A DNA stretch of 64,000 bases from Dyella sp. OK004 (GCF_900114495.1 NZ_FOZI01000003.1:839108-903107), one strand, 5' to 3'; numbered from the stretch's first letter, positions 1 through 9,592 are shown. The notes: generated by a model not told the origin, from the letters alone. Translations and numbers: made by a program.

Positions 1-646
<646 letters not shown>

Positions 647-648
647 CG

Positions 649-939
649 ATGGGCGCTCTAATCGATTCCACGCAGGCGTCACCATGTCTGTTTGCGCGCA
701 GATCGCCGTTGCGCTGCCGAAAGCAGACTGGACGTCTGCTGAGGCAGCGTGGCGGTGAGCTGCGCGCAAACAGACATGGCCCTCACTTATGAAATCTGAT
801 GACAGGGTGATATCCAGTAAGGGCGTTACCGCTACCGCGCGGCTCGACCTGACGGCCAGTCAGGCGCTTTGCCACGCGGTAGCGGTAACGCCCTTACTGG
901 ATGTCATGCCGCCTGCGTGGAATCGATTAGAGGGCCCAT
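649..939. repeat. Folded three-arm inverted-repeat element A
   Basis: This 291-nt intergenic element consists of three nested or serial inverted repeats. The outer stem pairs 649-678 with 910-939, with one mismatch (G655/G933). Inside it, arm 1 pairs 682-701 with 760-779 and continues to an apical hairpin whose loop region is CAGACTGGACGTCT (724-737). Arm 2 pairs 812-839 with 875-902 and has an apical loop GGCCA. The two arms are joined by GGCCCTCAC (778-786) and TGATGACAGGGTGATAT (797-813). The loop and joint sequences recur in element B at 44537-44823, but the stem sequences do not. It lies between the PLD gene and xseA and contains no plausible gene. Confidence 0.92.
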
Positions 940-1033
940 AATCAATGGCTTGAACCGCTTGCCTCAGAAACAGGCTGCGTAGACACGGGCAAGCGGATGT
1001 AATTCAAATCGTTCGTGCTAGTCTCCCGCCTCC

Positions 1034-2386
1034 ATGCACGCGCACGACGACACCACTACGCCTTCTCGCCACATCCTGACGCCCAGCACGCTCAACCGGC
1101 TGGTGCGGGATCTGCTTGAAGACGCGCTGCCGATGGTGTGGATCGAAGGCGAGCTCTCTAATGTGGCGCGCCCGGCATCAGGGCATCTCTATTTCACCTT
1201 GAAGGACAGCGGCGCCCAGGTGCGCTGCGCCATGTTCCGGCCCAAGAGCGGCTGGCTGAAGTTCCGCCCGGTGGATGGCATGCAGGTGCTGGTGCGCGCC
1301 AAGGTCGGTTTGTACGAACCGCGCGGCGAATTCCAGCTGGTGGCCGAGCATATGGAGCCGGCCGGCGAAGGTGCGCTGCAGCGCGAGTTCGAACAGCTCA
1401 AGGCCAAGCTCGACGCCGAAGGCCTGTTCGATCCGGCACGCAAGCGTCCCCTGCCCGCCTTCGCGCGCCGCATCGGCGTGATTACCTCCGCTACCGGCGC
1501 CGCCGTGCGCGACGTGCTCAGCGTGATGGGACGACGCTGGCCGCTCGCCGATGTGGAAGTATTGCCGGTGCCCGTGCAGGGCCGCGAGGCACCGCCTGCC
1601 ATCGTCACCATGTTGCGCAAGGCTTCGGCGAGCGGACGCTACGACGTGCTGCTGCTGACCCGTGGCGGCGGCTCGCTGGAAGATTTGTGGGCCTTCAATA
1701 ACGAACAGGTCGCGCGCGCCATCCATGCCAGCGCGGTGCCGGTGGTCTCGGCCGTCGGGCATGAAGTGGACTTCAGCATCGCCGACTTCGTCGCCGATCT
1801 GCGCGCACCGACACCTTCCGCCGCGGCCGAATTGCTGGTGCCCGATGCCGCCGCCATCGCGCGACACCTGCGCCAGTTGCAGCAACGGCTTGGCACATTG
1901 CAGCAGCGGCGCATGCAGGCGCTGATCCAGCGCACCGATCACCTCCTGGCCCGGTTGCAGGCACAACGTCCGCAAACCCGGCTGGCCCGCGATCGCGAAC
2001 GGCTGGCACATCTGCGGCATCGATTGACCGCCGTCGTGCGCGAGCTGGAACGCGATCGCAGCCGCCGGCTGGAACGCACCCATGCCCGCCTGCTAGCTCG
2101 TCATCCGCGCCAGCAATTTTCCTTGCTCAGCCACCGGCTCGCACAACAGGATCAGCGGTTGCGCCATGCCATCGCGCAGATCCTCGAACGCCGTCGCGCC
2201 ACGCTGCAGCAGGCCGCGCGCACGCTGCATGCCGTGAGCCCGCTGGCCACGCTGGAACGCGGCTACGCGATCCTGTTCGACGCGGAGGGCCATGTGCTGC
2301 GCTCCGCTTTGAACGTGACGCCGGATACGCCGCTGCGCGCACGCCTCGCCGACGGCGAACTGTCGCTGCGCACCAACAAAGGCTGA
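1034..2386 (+). CDS. xseA: Exodeoxyribonuclease VII large subunit
   Basis: This 450-residue protein matches the large subunit of exonuclease VII, which with several copies of XseB degrades single-stranded DNA from either end in repair and recombination. An N-terminal OB-fold (residues about 8-105, with WIEGELSNV and GHLYFTLKD) is followed by the catalytic domain with ITSATGAAVRDVL, LLTRGGGSLEDLW and SAVGHEVDFSIADF. A long Arg/Gln/Leu-rich helical region and the typical LERGYAI tail follow. Length is normal for the family. The chosen ATG has no strong ribosome-binding site. No xseB is present in the window, and the gene is separated from its left neighbour by folded element A. Confidence 0.97.
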   Translation: MHAHDDTTTPSRHILTPSTLNRLVRDLLEDALPMVWIEGELSNVARPASGHLYFTLKDSGAQVRCAMFRPKSGWLKFRPVDGMQVLVRAKVGLYEPRGEFQLVAEHMEPAGEGALQREFEQLKAKLDAEGLFDPARKRPLPAFARRIGVITSATGAAVRDVLSVMGRRWPLADVEVLPVPVQGREAPPAIVTMLRKASASGRYDVLLLTRGGGSLEDLWAFNNEQVARAIHASAVPVVSAVGHEVDFSIADFVADLRAPTPSAAAELLVPDAAAIARHLRQLQQRLGTLQQRRMQALIQRTDHLLARLQAQRPQTRLARDRERLAHLRHRLTAVVRELERDRSRRLERTHARLLARHPRQQFSLLSHRLAQQDQRLRHAIAQILERRRATLQQAARTLHAVSPLATLERGYAILFDAEGHVLRSALNVTPDTPLRARLADGELSLRTNKG

Positions 2387-2395
2387 CAACTCTTT

Positions 2396-2474
2396 GTAGG
2401 AGCGCACCCTGTGCGCGACCTCGGCGTCACCGGCTGGCGCTGCGCGCCAGATCGCGCACAAGGTGCTCTCCTAC
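2396..2474. repeat. REP-type hairpin (GTAGGAGCGCACC family), copy 1
   Basis: An inverted repeat with left arm 2396-2418 (GTAGGAGCGCACCCTGTGCG...) and right arm 2452-2474 lies just after the xseA stop and before the converging dioxygenase gene. The same arm sequence occurs at 28377-28448 and 31719-31830. The position between convergent genes suits a transcription-ending or mRNA-stabilising REP element. Confidence 0.85.
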
Positions 2475-3256
2475 GGATGGAGACCGATGACCAGCGAAGT
2501 CATCGACAGCGCGCTGGTCACCTCATCATTGAATGTCTCCACGCCATCGCCTTCCCGCTGCAACGCCAGCGCATACAACAACGGCAGGTAATGCTCCGGC
2601 GTAGGAATCGCCAACGCGGCATCGGGCCCCAGGCTTTCATAGCGACACAGGGCCGCATGATCGCGCTGCTCGATCAAGGCGTTCACTTCGGTACGAAAAC
2701 GCAACGCCCAGGCCAATGGCTCGTGGGTATGGAAGCGAAACAGCGCGAGGTTATGCACGATGTTGCCGCTGGCCAGAATCAGCACACCCTCCTCGCGCAA
2801 CGGCGCCAGCACGGCCGCCAATCGATAGTGCTCGGGTCCGCTGAGCCGCACATCCAGGCTCAGTTGCAGCACCGGCACATCGGCCTCGGGATACATCGCG
2901 CGCAGCACGCTCCACGCACCATGATCCAGCCCGCGGCCGGGATCGAGGTGGAAGTGGAATTCCTGCGACAAACTGGCGATCCGCCGCGCCAGCGCCGGAT
3001 CGCCAGGCGCTGGATAGTGCACCTGAAACAAGGCCGCAGGAAACCCATAGAAGTCGTGGATGGTTTCCGGTGCGTCGGTGCCGGTGACATAGACGCCGCG
3101 CGTTTCCCAATGCGCGGAAACGCATAGCACCGCGCGCGGCCGCGGCAAGCGCTGCCCCAACGCTCGCCAGCTGCGATGGTAGGCGTTGTCTTCGATCGCA
3201 TTCATCGGCGAACCGTGGCCGACGAAGAGCACAGGCATGACCGTCGCGGCGTGCAT
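2471..3256 (-). CDS. DODA-type extradiol dioxygenase (YgiD/4,5-DOPA dioxygenase-like)
   Basis: The 261-residue product belongs to the LigB/DODA superfamily of non-heme iron or zinc enzymes that open catechol rings. The N-terminus VLFVGHGSPMNAI and the later VSAHWETRG carry the expected metal-binding histidines, and HDFYGFP and ILASGNIVHNL are family signatures. Length matches YgiD of enteric bacteria. The natural substrate in bacteria is unclear, and DOPA activity is known only for characterised homologues. An internal ATG six codons downstream (MPVLFVG) is an alternative start. Its 3' end meets a REP hairpin after convergent xseA, and it diverges from the acetolactate synthase-like gene. Confidence 0.88.
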   Translation of the reverse strand: MHAATVMPVLFVGHGSPMNAIEDNAYHRSWRALGQRLPRPRAVLCVSAHWETRGVYVTGTDAPETIHDFYGFPAALFQVHYPAPGDPALARRIASLSQEFHFHLDPGRGLDHGAWSVLRAMYPEADVPVLQLSLDVRLSGPEHYRLAAVLAPLREEGVLILASGNIVHNLALFRFHTHEPLAWALRFRTEVNALIEQRDHAALCRYESLGPDAALAIPTPEHYLPLLYALALQREGDGVETFNDEVTSALSMTSLVIGLHP

Positions 3257-3384
3257 GCGGACTCACCTTGATAACGCGGTTATGGTCTCCATCGTTGCAC
3301 ACGCAGGGCACGATCTCACGTGCTATGAACAGACCATGCCGCATCCTTCGCGGCCATGCGTTTCCATCCCTGGAGAATGAGTGC

Positions 3385-5049
3385 ATGAAGGCAGCGGCAT
3401 TGTTCGTGAAAGCCCTGGAAGCCGAAGGCGTACACAGCATCTTCGGTGTACCCGGCGAGGAAAACCTGGATCTGGTCGAAGCCCTGCGCGAGTCCTCCAT
3501 CCGCCTGATCGTCACCCGTCACGAACAAGCTGCCGGCTTCATGGCCGCCACCTGGGGACGGCTCACCGGCAAGGCCGGCGTGGCGCTCTCGACGCTGGGC
3601 CCTGGCGCCACCAACCTGGTCACGGCCGCCGCCTATGCGCAGCTCGGCGCTATGCCGATGCTGATGATCACCGGCCAGAAACCCATCCGCACGCACAAGC
3701 AGGGCATGTTCCAGCTGGTCGACGTGGTGGACATGATGCAGCCACTGACCAAGTACACCCGCCAGTTGGTGTCGGCACCGACCATCCCCGCCCGCGTGCG
3801 CGAAGCCTTCCGCCGCGCCGAGGAGGAACGCCCCGGCGCCGTGCATCTGGAACTGCCGGAGGACATCGCCCGCGACGAAGTGGACGAGGTGATCCTGCTG
3901 CCCACCGAATATGCACGCCGCCCCGCGCCGGACGACGCCGCACTGGTACAGGCCGGCGAGGCCATCACCGCCGCGCGCCACCCCATCCTGATGATCGGCG
4001 CCGCCGCCAACCGCCAGCGCACGGCGGTGGCGCTGCGCAACTTCATCGACAAGCTGGGCATGCCGTTCTTTACCACCCAGATGGGCAAGGGCGTGGTCGA
4101 CGAGGATCACCCGCTATGGCTGGGCAATGCCGCGCTGTCCGACGGCGATTTTGTGCATCGTGCGATCGACGCTGCCGACGTCATCATCAACGTCGGCCAC
4201 GACGTGGTGGAGAAGCCGCCGTTCTTCATGCACAAAGGTCGACGCACAGTAATCCATATCAACTTCTCTTCAGCGGAAGTGGATACGGTGTACTTCCCGC
4301 AGATTGAAGTCGTCGGCGACATTGCGCATACCGTCGAGCGCCTCACCGATGCGCTGAAACCGCAGGCGCACTGGAACTTCAAATTCTTCGACCAGGTGCG
4401 CATCGCCTTCGAGCACCAGCTGGCCGAACACGCCGACGATCCGCGCTTTCCGATCCATCCGGTACGGCTGGTGGCGGATACGCGACGCTATATGCCCGAC
4501 GACGGTGTGCTGTGCCTGGACAACGGCATGTACAAGATCTGGTACGCGCGCTACTACCGCGCGCGCCAGCCCAATACGGTGCTGCTCGATAACGCGCTCG
4601 CCACCATGGGTGCCGGCCTGCCTTCGGCGATGGCGGCGAAGATGGTGTATCCGGACCGCAAGGTGCTGGCGATCTGCGGCGATGGCGGCTTCATGATGAA
4701 TGCGCAGGAGCTGGAAACCGCCGTGCGGCTCAAGATGGATCTAGTCATCCTGCTGCTGCGCGACGACGCCTACGGCATGATCCGCTGGAAGCAGGCCGAG
4801 ATGGGCTACCCCGACTACGGCATGGAATTTAGCAATCCGGATTTCGTGGCTTTTGCCGAAGCACACCATGCCCACGGCCATCGTCCCGCCAGCGCCGACG
4901 AATTCCTGCCTACCCTACAGCGCGCCTTTGAACAAGGCGGCGTACACCTGATCGATCTGGTCATCGACTACAGCGACAACCACTGCATACTCAATGAAGA
5001 GATCCAGAAGCTAAGCGCCGCGATCAAACCGGAGCATCACCATGCTTGA
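3385..5049 (+). CDS. Acetolactate synthase large subunit-like thiamine diphosphate enzyme
   Basis: A 554-residue ThDP enzyme with the three-domain layout of acetolactate synthase. The N-terminal PYR domain has FGVPGEENLDL and the catalytic Glu in VTRHEQAAGF. The central domain spans about residues 190-340, and the C-terminal domain has the cofactor motif GDGGFMMNAQEL followed by RDDAYGMI. The start at 3385 is preferred over in-frame upstream codons because GGAGA lies 9 nt before it and homology begins there. No small regulatory subunit follows. Instead the gene overlaps an aldehyde dehydrogenase by 8 nt, suggesting translational coupling and a shared pathway rather than branched-chain amino-acid synthesis. 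The exact reaction (acetolactate formation or another 2-keto acid carboligation or decarboxylation) cannot be fixed from sequence. Confidence 0.82.
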   Translation: MKAAALFVKALEAEGVHSIFGVPGEENLDLVEALRESSIRLIVTRHEQAAGFMAATWGRLTGKAGVALSTLGPGATNLVTAAAYAQLGAMPMLMITGQKPIRTHKQGMFQLVDVVDMMQPLTKYTRQLVSAPTIPARVREAFRRAEEERPGAVHLELPEDIARDEVDEVILLPTEYARRPAPDDAALVQAGEAITAARHPILMIGAAANRQRTAVALRNFIDKLGMPFFTTQMGKGVVDEDHPLWLGNAALSDGDFVHRAIDAADVIINVGHDVVEKPPFFMHKGRRTVIHINFSSAEVDTVYFPQIEVVGDIAHTVERLTDALKPQAHWNFKFFDQVRIAFEHQLAEHADDPRFPIHPVRLVADTRRYMPDDGVLCLDNGMYKIWYARYYRARQPNTVLLDNALATMGAGLPSAMAAKMVYPDRKVLAICGDGGFMMNAQELETAVRLKMDLVILLLRDDAYGMIRWKQAEMGYPDYGMEFSNPDFVAFAEAHHAHGHRPASADEFLPTLQRAFEQGGVHLIDLVIDYSDNHCILNEEIQKLSAAIKPEHHHA

Positions 5050-6472
5050 GAAGAAATATCCGTACTACCTCGCCAACAAAGCGCAGACCTCGAAAGAGTG
5101 GATGGACGTGGTCGACAAATACAGCGGCAAGGTAGCGACGCGCGTGGCGGTGCCCGATGCCAAGGCGGTGGAACAGGCCATCGCCGCCGCGGTAAAAGCC
5201 ACCGAGCCGATGCGCGAGTTCAAGCCATGGGCGCGGCAGGCAGTGCTGCAGCATTGCGTCAAGCGCTTCATCGAGCGCCGCGACGAACTGGCCTATGCGC
5301 TGTGCGTGGAAGCCGGCAAGCCGATCAAGGATTCGGATGGCGAAGTGACCCGTCTGATCGAGACCTTCACCATCGCCGCCGAGGAATCGGTGCGCACCAA
5401 TGGCGAAACCATCAACCTGGAAATCGCCAAGCGCCTGGACGGTTACCACGGCTACACCAAGCGCGTGCCGCTAGGGCCGGTGTCGTTCATCACGCCGTTC
5501 AATTTCCCGCTCAACCTGGTGGCTCACAAAGTGGCGCCAGCCATCGCCGCCGGCTGCCCATTCGTACTCAAGCCGGCGGAGCGCACGCCGATCGGCGCGC
5601 TGATCATCGGCGAAGTACTGGCGGAAACCGATCTACCGAAAGGCGCGTTCTCCATTCTCAACCTCGACGGCAAACACGCCGGCCCGCTGGTGGAAGATCC
5701 GCGCTTCAAGCTGCTCTCCTTCACCGGCAGCCAGATCGGCTGGGATCTGAAAACGCGCGCCGGCCACAAGAAAGTGACGCTGGAACTGGGCGGCAACGCC
5801 GCGGTGATCATCGATGCGGACCAAGGGCCGCATATGGATCGCGTGATCGATCGCCTGATCTTCGGCGCGTTCTACCAGTCCGGCCAGAGCTGCATCAGCG
5901 TGCAGCGCATCTATGTGCATGACTCGATCTACGACGAACTGAAGAAGCGCCTGGTCGCCGCTGTGAAGAAGCTCAAAGCTGGCGATCCCAAGAAGAAAGA
6001 CACCTTCCTCGGCCCGATGATCGATGAAGCCGCTGCCGAACGCCTGTATGGCTGGATCGAAGAAGCCCGCAAGGCCGGTGGCAAGGTGTTGTGCGGCGGC
6101 AAGCGCAAGGGCTCCATGCTGGAAGCCACGCTGATGGAAGACGTGCCGCGCGATACCAAGGTCAACCGGCAGGAAGTGTTCGGCCCGTTCGCCCTGCTCG
6201 CCCGCTACAAGGATTTCGATGACGCCGTGGCGATGGTCAACGACTCCGACTATGGCCTGCAGGCCGGCATCTTCACCGACAGCCTCGCCCACGCCATGCG
6301 CGCATGGAACGAACTGGACCAGGGCGGCGTGATCGTCAACGACATCCCCAGCTTCCGCGTGGACAACATGCCGTACGGCGGCGTGAAGCTATCCGGTATC
6401 GGTCGCGAAGGCGTGCGTTATGCGATCGAAGACATGACTGAGCTGCGTTTGATGGTGATGCGCGAGGTTTGA
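5042..6472 (+). CDS. Aldehyde dehydrogenase family protein
   Basis: The 476-residue protein is an NAD(P)-dependent aldehyde dehydrogenase. It shows the cofactor-binding stretch PFNFPLNLVAHKVAPA with KPAERTP, the general-base Glu in LELGGNAA, the nucleophile Cys in GQSCISVQR, and the C-terminal EVFGPFALL. Its start overlaps the end of the thiamine enzyme gene, so the two are almost certainly one operon. The pair suggests that an aldehyde or keto acid released by the upstream enzyme is oxidised here, but this is inference. It most resembles the lactaldehyde/phosphonoacetaldehyde/non-phosphorylating GAPDH side of the superfamily. Downstream are two GC-rich hairpins before the convergent AraC gene. 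Confidence 0.88.
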   Translation: MLEKKYPYYLANKAQTSKEWMDVVDKYSGKVATRVAVPDAKAVEQAIAAAVKATEPMREFKPWARQAVLQHCVKRFIERRDELAYALCVEAGKPIKDSDGEVTRLIETFTIAAEESVRTNGETINLEIAKRLDGYHGYTKRVPLGPVSFITPFNFPLNLVAHKVAPAIAAGCPFVLKPAERTPIGALIIGEVLAETDLPKGAFSILNLDGKHAGPLVEDPRFKLLSFTGSQIGWDLKTRAGHKKVTLELGGNAAVIIDADQGPHMDRVIDRLIFGAFYQSGQSCISVQRIYVHDSIYDELKKRLVAAVKKLKAGDPKKKDTFLGPMIDEAAAERLYGWIEEARKAGGKVLCGGKRKGSMLEATLMEDVPRDTKVNRQEVFGPFALLARYKDFDDAVAMVNDSDYGLQAGIFTDSLAHAMRAWNELDQGGVIVNDIPSFRVDNMPYGGVKLSGIGREGVRYAIEDMTELRLMVMREV

Positions 6473-6480
6473 CAAATACC

Positions 6481-6593
6481 CCCTCCCCTGCGTGCAGCAG
6501 GGGAGGGCTGGGGTGGGGTCAAGCCCCTCAAGCCATGAAACGTCATCGCAAGGGCTTACCCCCTCCCGGCCTCCCCCTGCTTGCAGGGGGAGG
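6481..6593. repeat. Two GC-rich intergenic hairpins (CCCTCCCC family)
   Basis: Two perfect hairpins lie in the gap between convergent genes: 6481-6491 pairs with 6497-6507 (CCCTCCCCTGC), and 6570-6580 pairs with 6583-6593 (CCTCCCCCTGC). Related CCCCTC/GAGGGG hairpins occur at 18330-18352 and 29698-29745, so this is a dispersed family. They may act as terminators, although no T-tract follows. Confidence 0.7.
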
Positions 6594-6604
6594 AGCAGGT
6601 ATTC

Positions 6605-7543
6605 TCAAGCAACGGACTCCACGCCTTCCATCCGCAGCCGGCTCACATCCCGCAGCGGCGGCGCACCGAATTGGCGGCTGTATTCGCGGCTGAATTGCGA
6701 GGGGCTTTCGTAGCCCACCCGATGCGCGGCGGTGGCCACGTCGCAACGTTCCGATAGCAGTAGCTTGCGTGCTTCCTGCAGGCGCAATTGCTTCTGGTAC
6801 TGCAGCGGGCTCATCGCGGTCATCGCGCGGAAGTGGTGGTGCAGCGAGGACGCACTCATGTTTACCTGCGCCGCGAGATCCTCGATGCGCAGCGGCTGGT
6901 CGAAGTATTCGCGCAGCCAGCGGATCGCCCGCGACACCTGATGCCCCTGACTGCCGGCGATGGCGATCTGCGCCAGGCGCGCGCCCTGCTCGCCGGTCAG
7001 CAGGCGATAGATCAGCTCGCGCTCCAGCAGCGGCCCAAGCATGCGCAGGTCCTGCGGCTTGTCCAGCAAGCGCGCCAGGCGCAGCAACGGGTCCAGCAAA
7101 TCGCCGTCGAGCGGACTGATCGCGATGCCACGCGAAGGCGTTGCGGCGGCGCGGACCGGCTTGATATCCGGCAGGAATTCGCGGATGCGCTGCAGATCGA
7201 AACGGAAGGTCAGGCACAGGCAAGGCTCTTCCGGCGTGGCACGCAGGATCTGCGCGGACACCGGCACATCCACCGAGGTCACCAGATACTTGGCGGGCTC
7301 GTGCACCAGGGTCTCCTGCCCCAGCAGGATCTGCTTGGCGCCCTGCAAGGCCAGACCAAGGCTCGGCTCGTACAACGCGCAGGTGGGCATGCTGGTGGAG
7401 TCCGCGCGGAAGAAGCTGAGCGGGCCCCAGGCGGTAGGGTGCACGCCCTCGGTTGGCGTGAATCGTTCAACGATGGCTGTCAATTCCTCGCAATCTTTCT
7501 CGATACGCGAGTCATCATTGGCCGGTGAAAGCTTGCTGTTCAT
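6605..7543 (-). CDS. AraC family transcriptional regulator
   Basis: The 312-residue regulator has an N-terminal AraC-type ligand-binding domain (residues about 30-185, with YEPSLGLALQGAKQILLG) and a C-terminal double helix-turn-helix domain (about 205-305, with LAAQVNMSASSLHHHFRAM and RVGYESPSQFSREYSRQFG). The start at 7543 is taken because homology begins there. An open frame continues further upstream but runs into the neighbouring promoter region and gene. It is divergent from a zinc alcohol dehydrogenase 180 bp away, an arrangement common where the AraC protein activates the oxidoreductase in response to an aldehyde or related signal. That control is inferred from position. Confidence 0.92.
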   Translation of the reverse strand: MNSKLSPANDDSRIEKDCEELTAIVERFTPTEGVHPTAWGPLSFFRADSTSMPTCALYEPSLGLALQGAKQILLGQETLVHEPAKYLVTSVDVPVSAQILRATPEEPCLCLTFRFDLQRIREFLPDIKPVRAAATPSRGIAISPLDGDLLDPLLRLARLLDKPQDLRMLGPLLERELIYRLLTGEQGARLAQIAIAGSQGHQVSRAIRWLREYFDQPLRIEDLAAQVNMSASSLHHHFRAMTAMSPLQYQKQLRLQEARKLLLSERCDVATAAHRVGYESPSQFSREYSRQFGAPPLRDVSRLRMEGVESVA

Positions 7544-7723
7544 GCATTTGACCCGAAAAGCCCTGGAGGAAAGATTGCCTGTTCCTCCGGGCCAAGGCGA
7601 GTGCCTTCCGTCAGCTTTGCAGAATCGGGCAACGATCTCGCAGGATCCGGCTACCCGTGCGCGGCAGCCCCCACCCATACTCGTCCTGTTCGCCGCTCCC
7701 CTCTTTCCATCCAGGAGAAACGC

Positions 7724-8785
7724 ATGGCCCTGTCCATCCTCGGCTACGCCGCCCAGGCCGCCACCACCCCGCTGGCTGCCCACACCTTTGAACGCCGCGA
7801 TCCGCGCCCGGACGACGTGGTGATCGACATTCTTTATTGCGGCGTCTGCCATTCCGACCTTCACCAGGCCCGCAACGAGTGGCACAACAGCACCTACCCG
7901 ATGGTGCCGGGCCACGAGATCATCGGCAAAGTCAGTGCCGTCGGCGCCAAGGTCAGCAAGTTCAAGGCCGGCGACATGGTCGGCGTCGGCTGCATGGTCG
8001 ACTCCTGCCAGCACTGCGCCTCCTGCAGCGCGGGTCTTGAGCAGTACTGCGTCGAGGGCGCCACGTGGACCTATAACGACAAAGACCGTCACGACAAGCT
8101 GCCGACCTTCGGCGGCTACTCCGAGCGCATCGTGGTGTCCGACAAGTTCGTTGTGAGCATTTCTGACAAGCTCGATCCGAAGTCCGCTGCACCACTGCTA
8201 TGCGCCGGCATCACTAGCTGGTCGCCACTGCGTCACTGGAAGATCGGCAAGGGCAGCAAGGTGGCGGTGATCGGTCTCGGCGGCCTGGGCCATATGGGCC
8301 TGAAGTTCGCCAAGGCGATGGGCGCGGACGTCACCCTGTTCACCCGCTCGCCGGGCAAGGAAGAAGAAGCGCGTCGCCTGGGCGCGGACCATGTCGTGCT
8401 CTCCACCGACCCCAAGCAGATGGCGGCGGTGGCCGGCCAGTTCGACTTCATCCTGGACACCGTGCCGAGCCAGCACGACCTCAACCCATACCTGCTCACG
8501 CTCAAGCTTGACGGTGTGCATTGCCTGGTCGGCCTGCTCGAGCCGATCGATCCGCCGGTGCAGGCCGGCGTGGTGATCCTCGGCCGCCGCTCCGTCACCG
8601 GCTCGGCCATCGGCGGCATCGCCGAGACGCAGGAGATGCTGGATTTCTGCGCCGAGCATGGCATCACCTGCGATGTCGAGATGATCGACATCCAGCAGAT
8701 CAACGAGGCTTACGAGCGCATGCTCAAGAGCGATGTGCGCTATCGCTTTGTGATCGATATCGCTTCGTTGAAGAAAGCGGCGTAA
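7724..8785 (+). CDS. NAD(P)-dependent zinc alcohol dehydrogenase (YahK/cinnamyl-alcohol type)
   Basis: A 353-residue medium-chain dehydrogenase. The catalytic zinc site is visible as YCGVCHSDLHQARNEW and PGHEIIG, the structural zinc Cys cluster as DSCQHCASCSAGLEQYC, and the nucleotide-binding loop as VIGLGGLGHMGLKFA. This combination is typical of the YahK/Adh group, which reduces a broad range of aldehydes with NADPH. An AGGAG box 7 nt before the ATG at 7724 fixes the start. A hairpin with a T-run follows directly. It diverges from an AraC regulator that probably controls it. Confidence 0.94.
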   Translation: MALSILGYAAQAATTPLAAHTFERRDPRPDDVVIDILYCGVCHSDLHQARNEWHNSTYPMVPGHEIIGKVSAVGAKVSKFKAGDMVGVGCMVDSCQHCASCSAGLEQYCVEGATWTYNDKDRHDKLPTFGGYSERIVVSDKFVVSISDKLDPKSAAPLLCAGITSWSPLRHWKIGKGSKVAVIGLGGLGHMGLKFAKAMGADVTLFTRSPGKEEEARRLGADHVVLSTDPKQMAAVAGQFDFILDTVPSQHDLNPYLLTLKLDGVHCLVGLLEPIDPPVQAGVVILGRRSVTGSAIGGIAETQEMLDFCAEHGITCDVEMIDIQQINEAYERMLKSDVRYRFVIDIASLKKAA

Positions 8786-8790
8786 TCGCC

Positions 8791-8826
8791 ATCGGGCCAT
8801 CCAGGAATGGAATGGCCCGATTTTTC
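8791..8826. terminator. Rho-independent terminator after the alcohol dehydrogenase
   Basis: ATCGGGCCAT pairs with ATGGCCCGAT around a short loop and is followed by TTTTT. It sits between the convergent alcohol dehydrogenase and the DUF218 gene, touching the stop codon of the latter. Confidence 0.85.
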
Positions 8827-9592
8827 AAGGCTGCCCCGAAGCCGCCCCCGCCTTCGCCGCATTCAACCCCAGCACGTTGTAAACGTGATAGCGCGCAATG
8901 CCCACGTACTCATGCAACGCGGCGTCAGCCAGGGTGAAGTTCCAGGCCAGCGGATACCACGACCACATCGGCTTGACGAAATCGCCGCGCACCGGCTGCG
9001 GATGCAGGCCGAAGTGCGCGAAGTACAGCAGGCTACGGCGCAGATGCGTGCCCGACGTCACCAGCAACACCCGCTCCGCGCCATCTGCTTCCAGCATCGG
9101 CTTGCTGAATTCCGCGTTCTGCCAGGTGCTGAGGCTGTGTGCTTCGATCAGCAGATCGCCCTCGGGGATGCCCGCGCGCAACAGCGCTCTGCGATAGATT
9201 TCGGCTTCCGCTTCGCCATGCCCCTGCGGATCGCCGCCACTCACCAACACCTTGCAGTCGCCACCCGCCTCGTGGCATTCCCGATATAGCGTGACAGCGG
9301 TGAGCAGACGCCCGTTGGCGAAATAGCTCGGCACCAGATGGTTGGCGCGATCGTCGTGGAAGGTACCCGCTCCGAGCAGCACGATCGCGCTGCGCGCCGC
9401 CCAGCCGCCGGACACGGTGCTCGCATAGTCACCTTGCAGGTCACGCAGCATCCAGGCCGGTGCTGCGCCGCAACCGATGACAAAGAACCACAGCAGGGCC
9501 AGCACCACGACCACGCGGCTGCTCTTGCGCCGCCTCCTATAGCCCAACACCAGCGCCAGCAGACACAACAGCGCTAAGACAGACATGGTCAT
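8825..9592 (-). CDS. YdcF/ElyC-like DUF218 membrane protein
   Basis: The product of about 255 residues has two N-terminal hydrophobic segments (LALLCLLALVLGY and VVVVLALLWFFVIGC) separated by a basic RRRRKSSR stretch. A DUF218 domain follows with IVLLGAGT, VSGGDPQGHGEAEA, IEAHSLSTWQNAEFS and VLLVTSGTHLRRS. Members such as ElyC and SanA act in envelope or peptidoglycan-precursor homeostasis, but the chemistry is not settled. I chose the start at 9592 because it begins just before the first membrane segment. An upstream start at 9649 would add 19 unconserved-looking residues. It converges on the alcohol dehydrogenase and diverges from the sugar porter. Confidence 0.85.
   Translation of the reverse strand: MTMSVLALLCLLALVLGYRRRRKSSRVVVVLALLWFFVIGCGAAPAWMLRDLQGDYASTVSGGWAARSAIVLLGAGTFHDDRANHLVPSYFANGRLLTAVTLYRECHEAGGDCKVLVSGGDPQGHGEAEAEIYRRALLRAGIPEGDLLIEAHSLSTWQNAEFSKPMLEADGAERVLLVTSGTHLRRSLLYFAHFGLHPQPVRGDFVKPMWSWYPLAWNFTLADAALHEYVGIARYHVYNVLGLNAAKAGAASGQP

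Noticed and set aside
6605..8092. A 495-residue version of the AraC regulator using an upstream start
   Set aside because: The extra N-terminal part is antisense to the divergent alcohol dehydrogenase and its promoter. Homology to AraC proteins begins at 7543.
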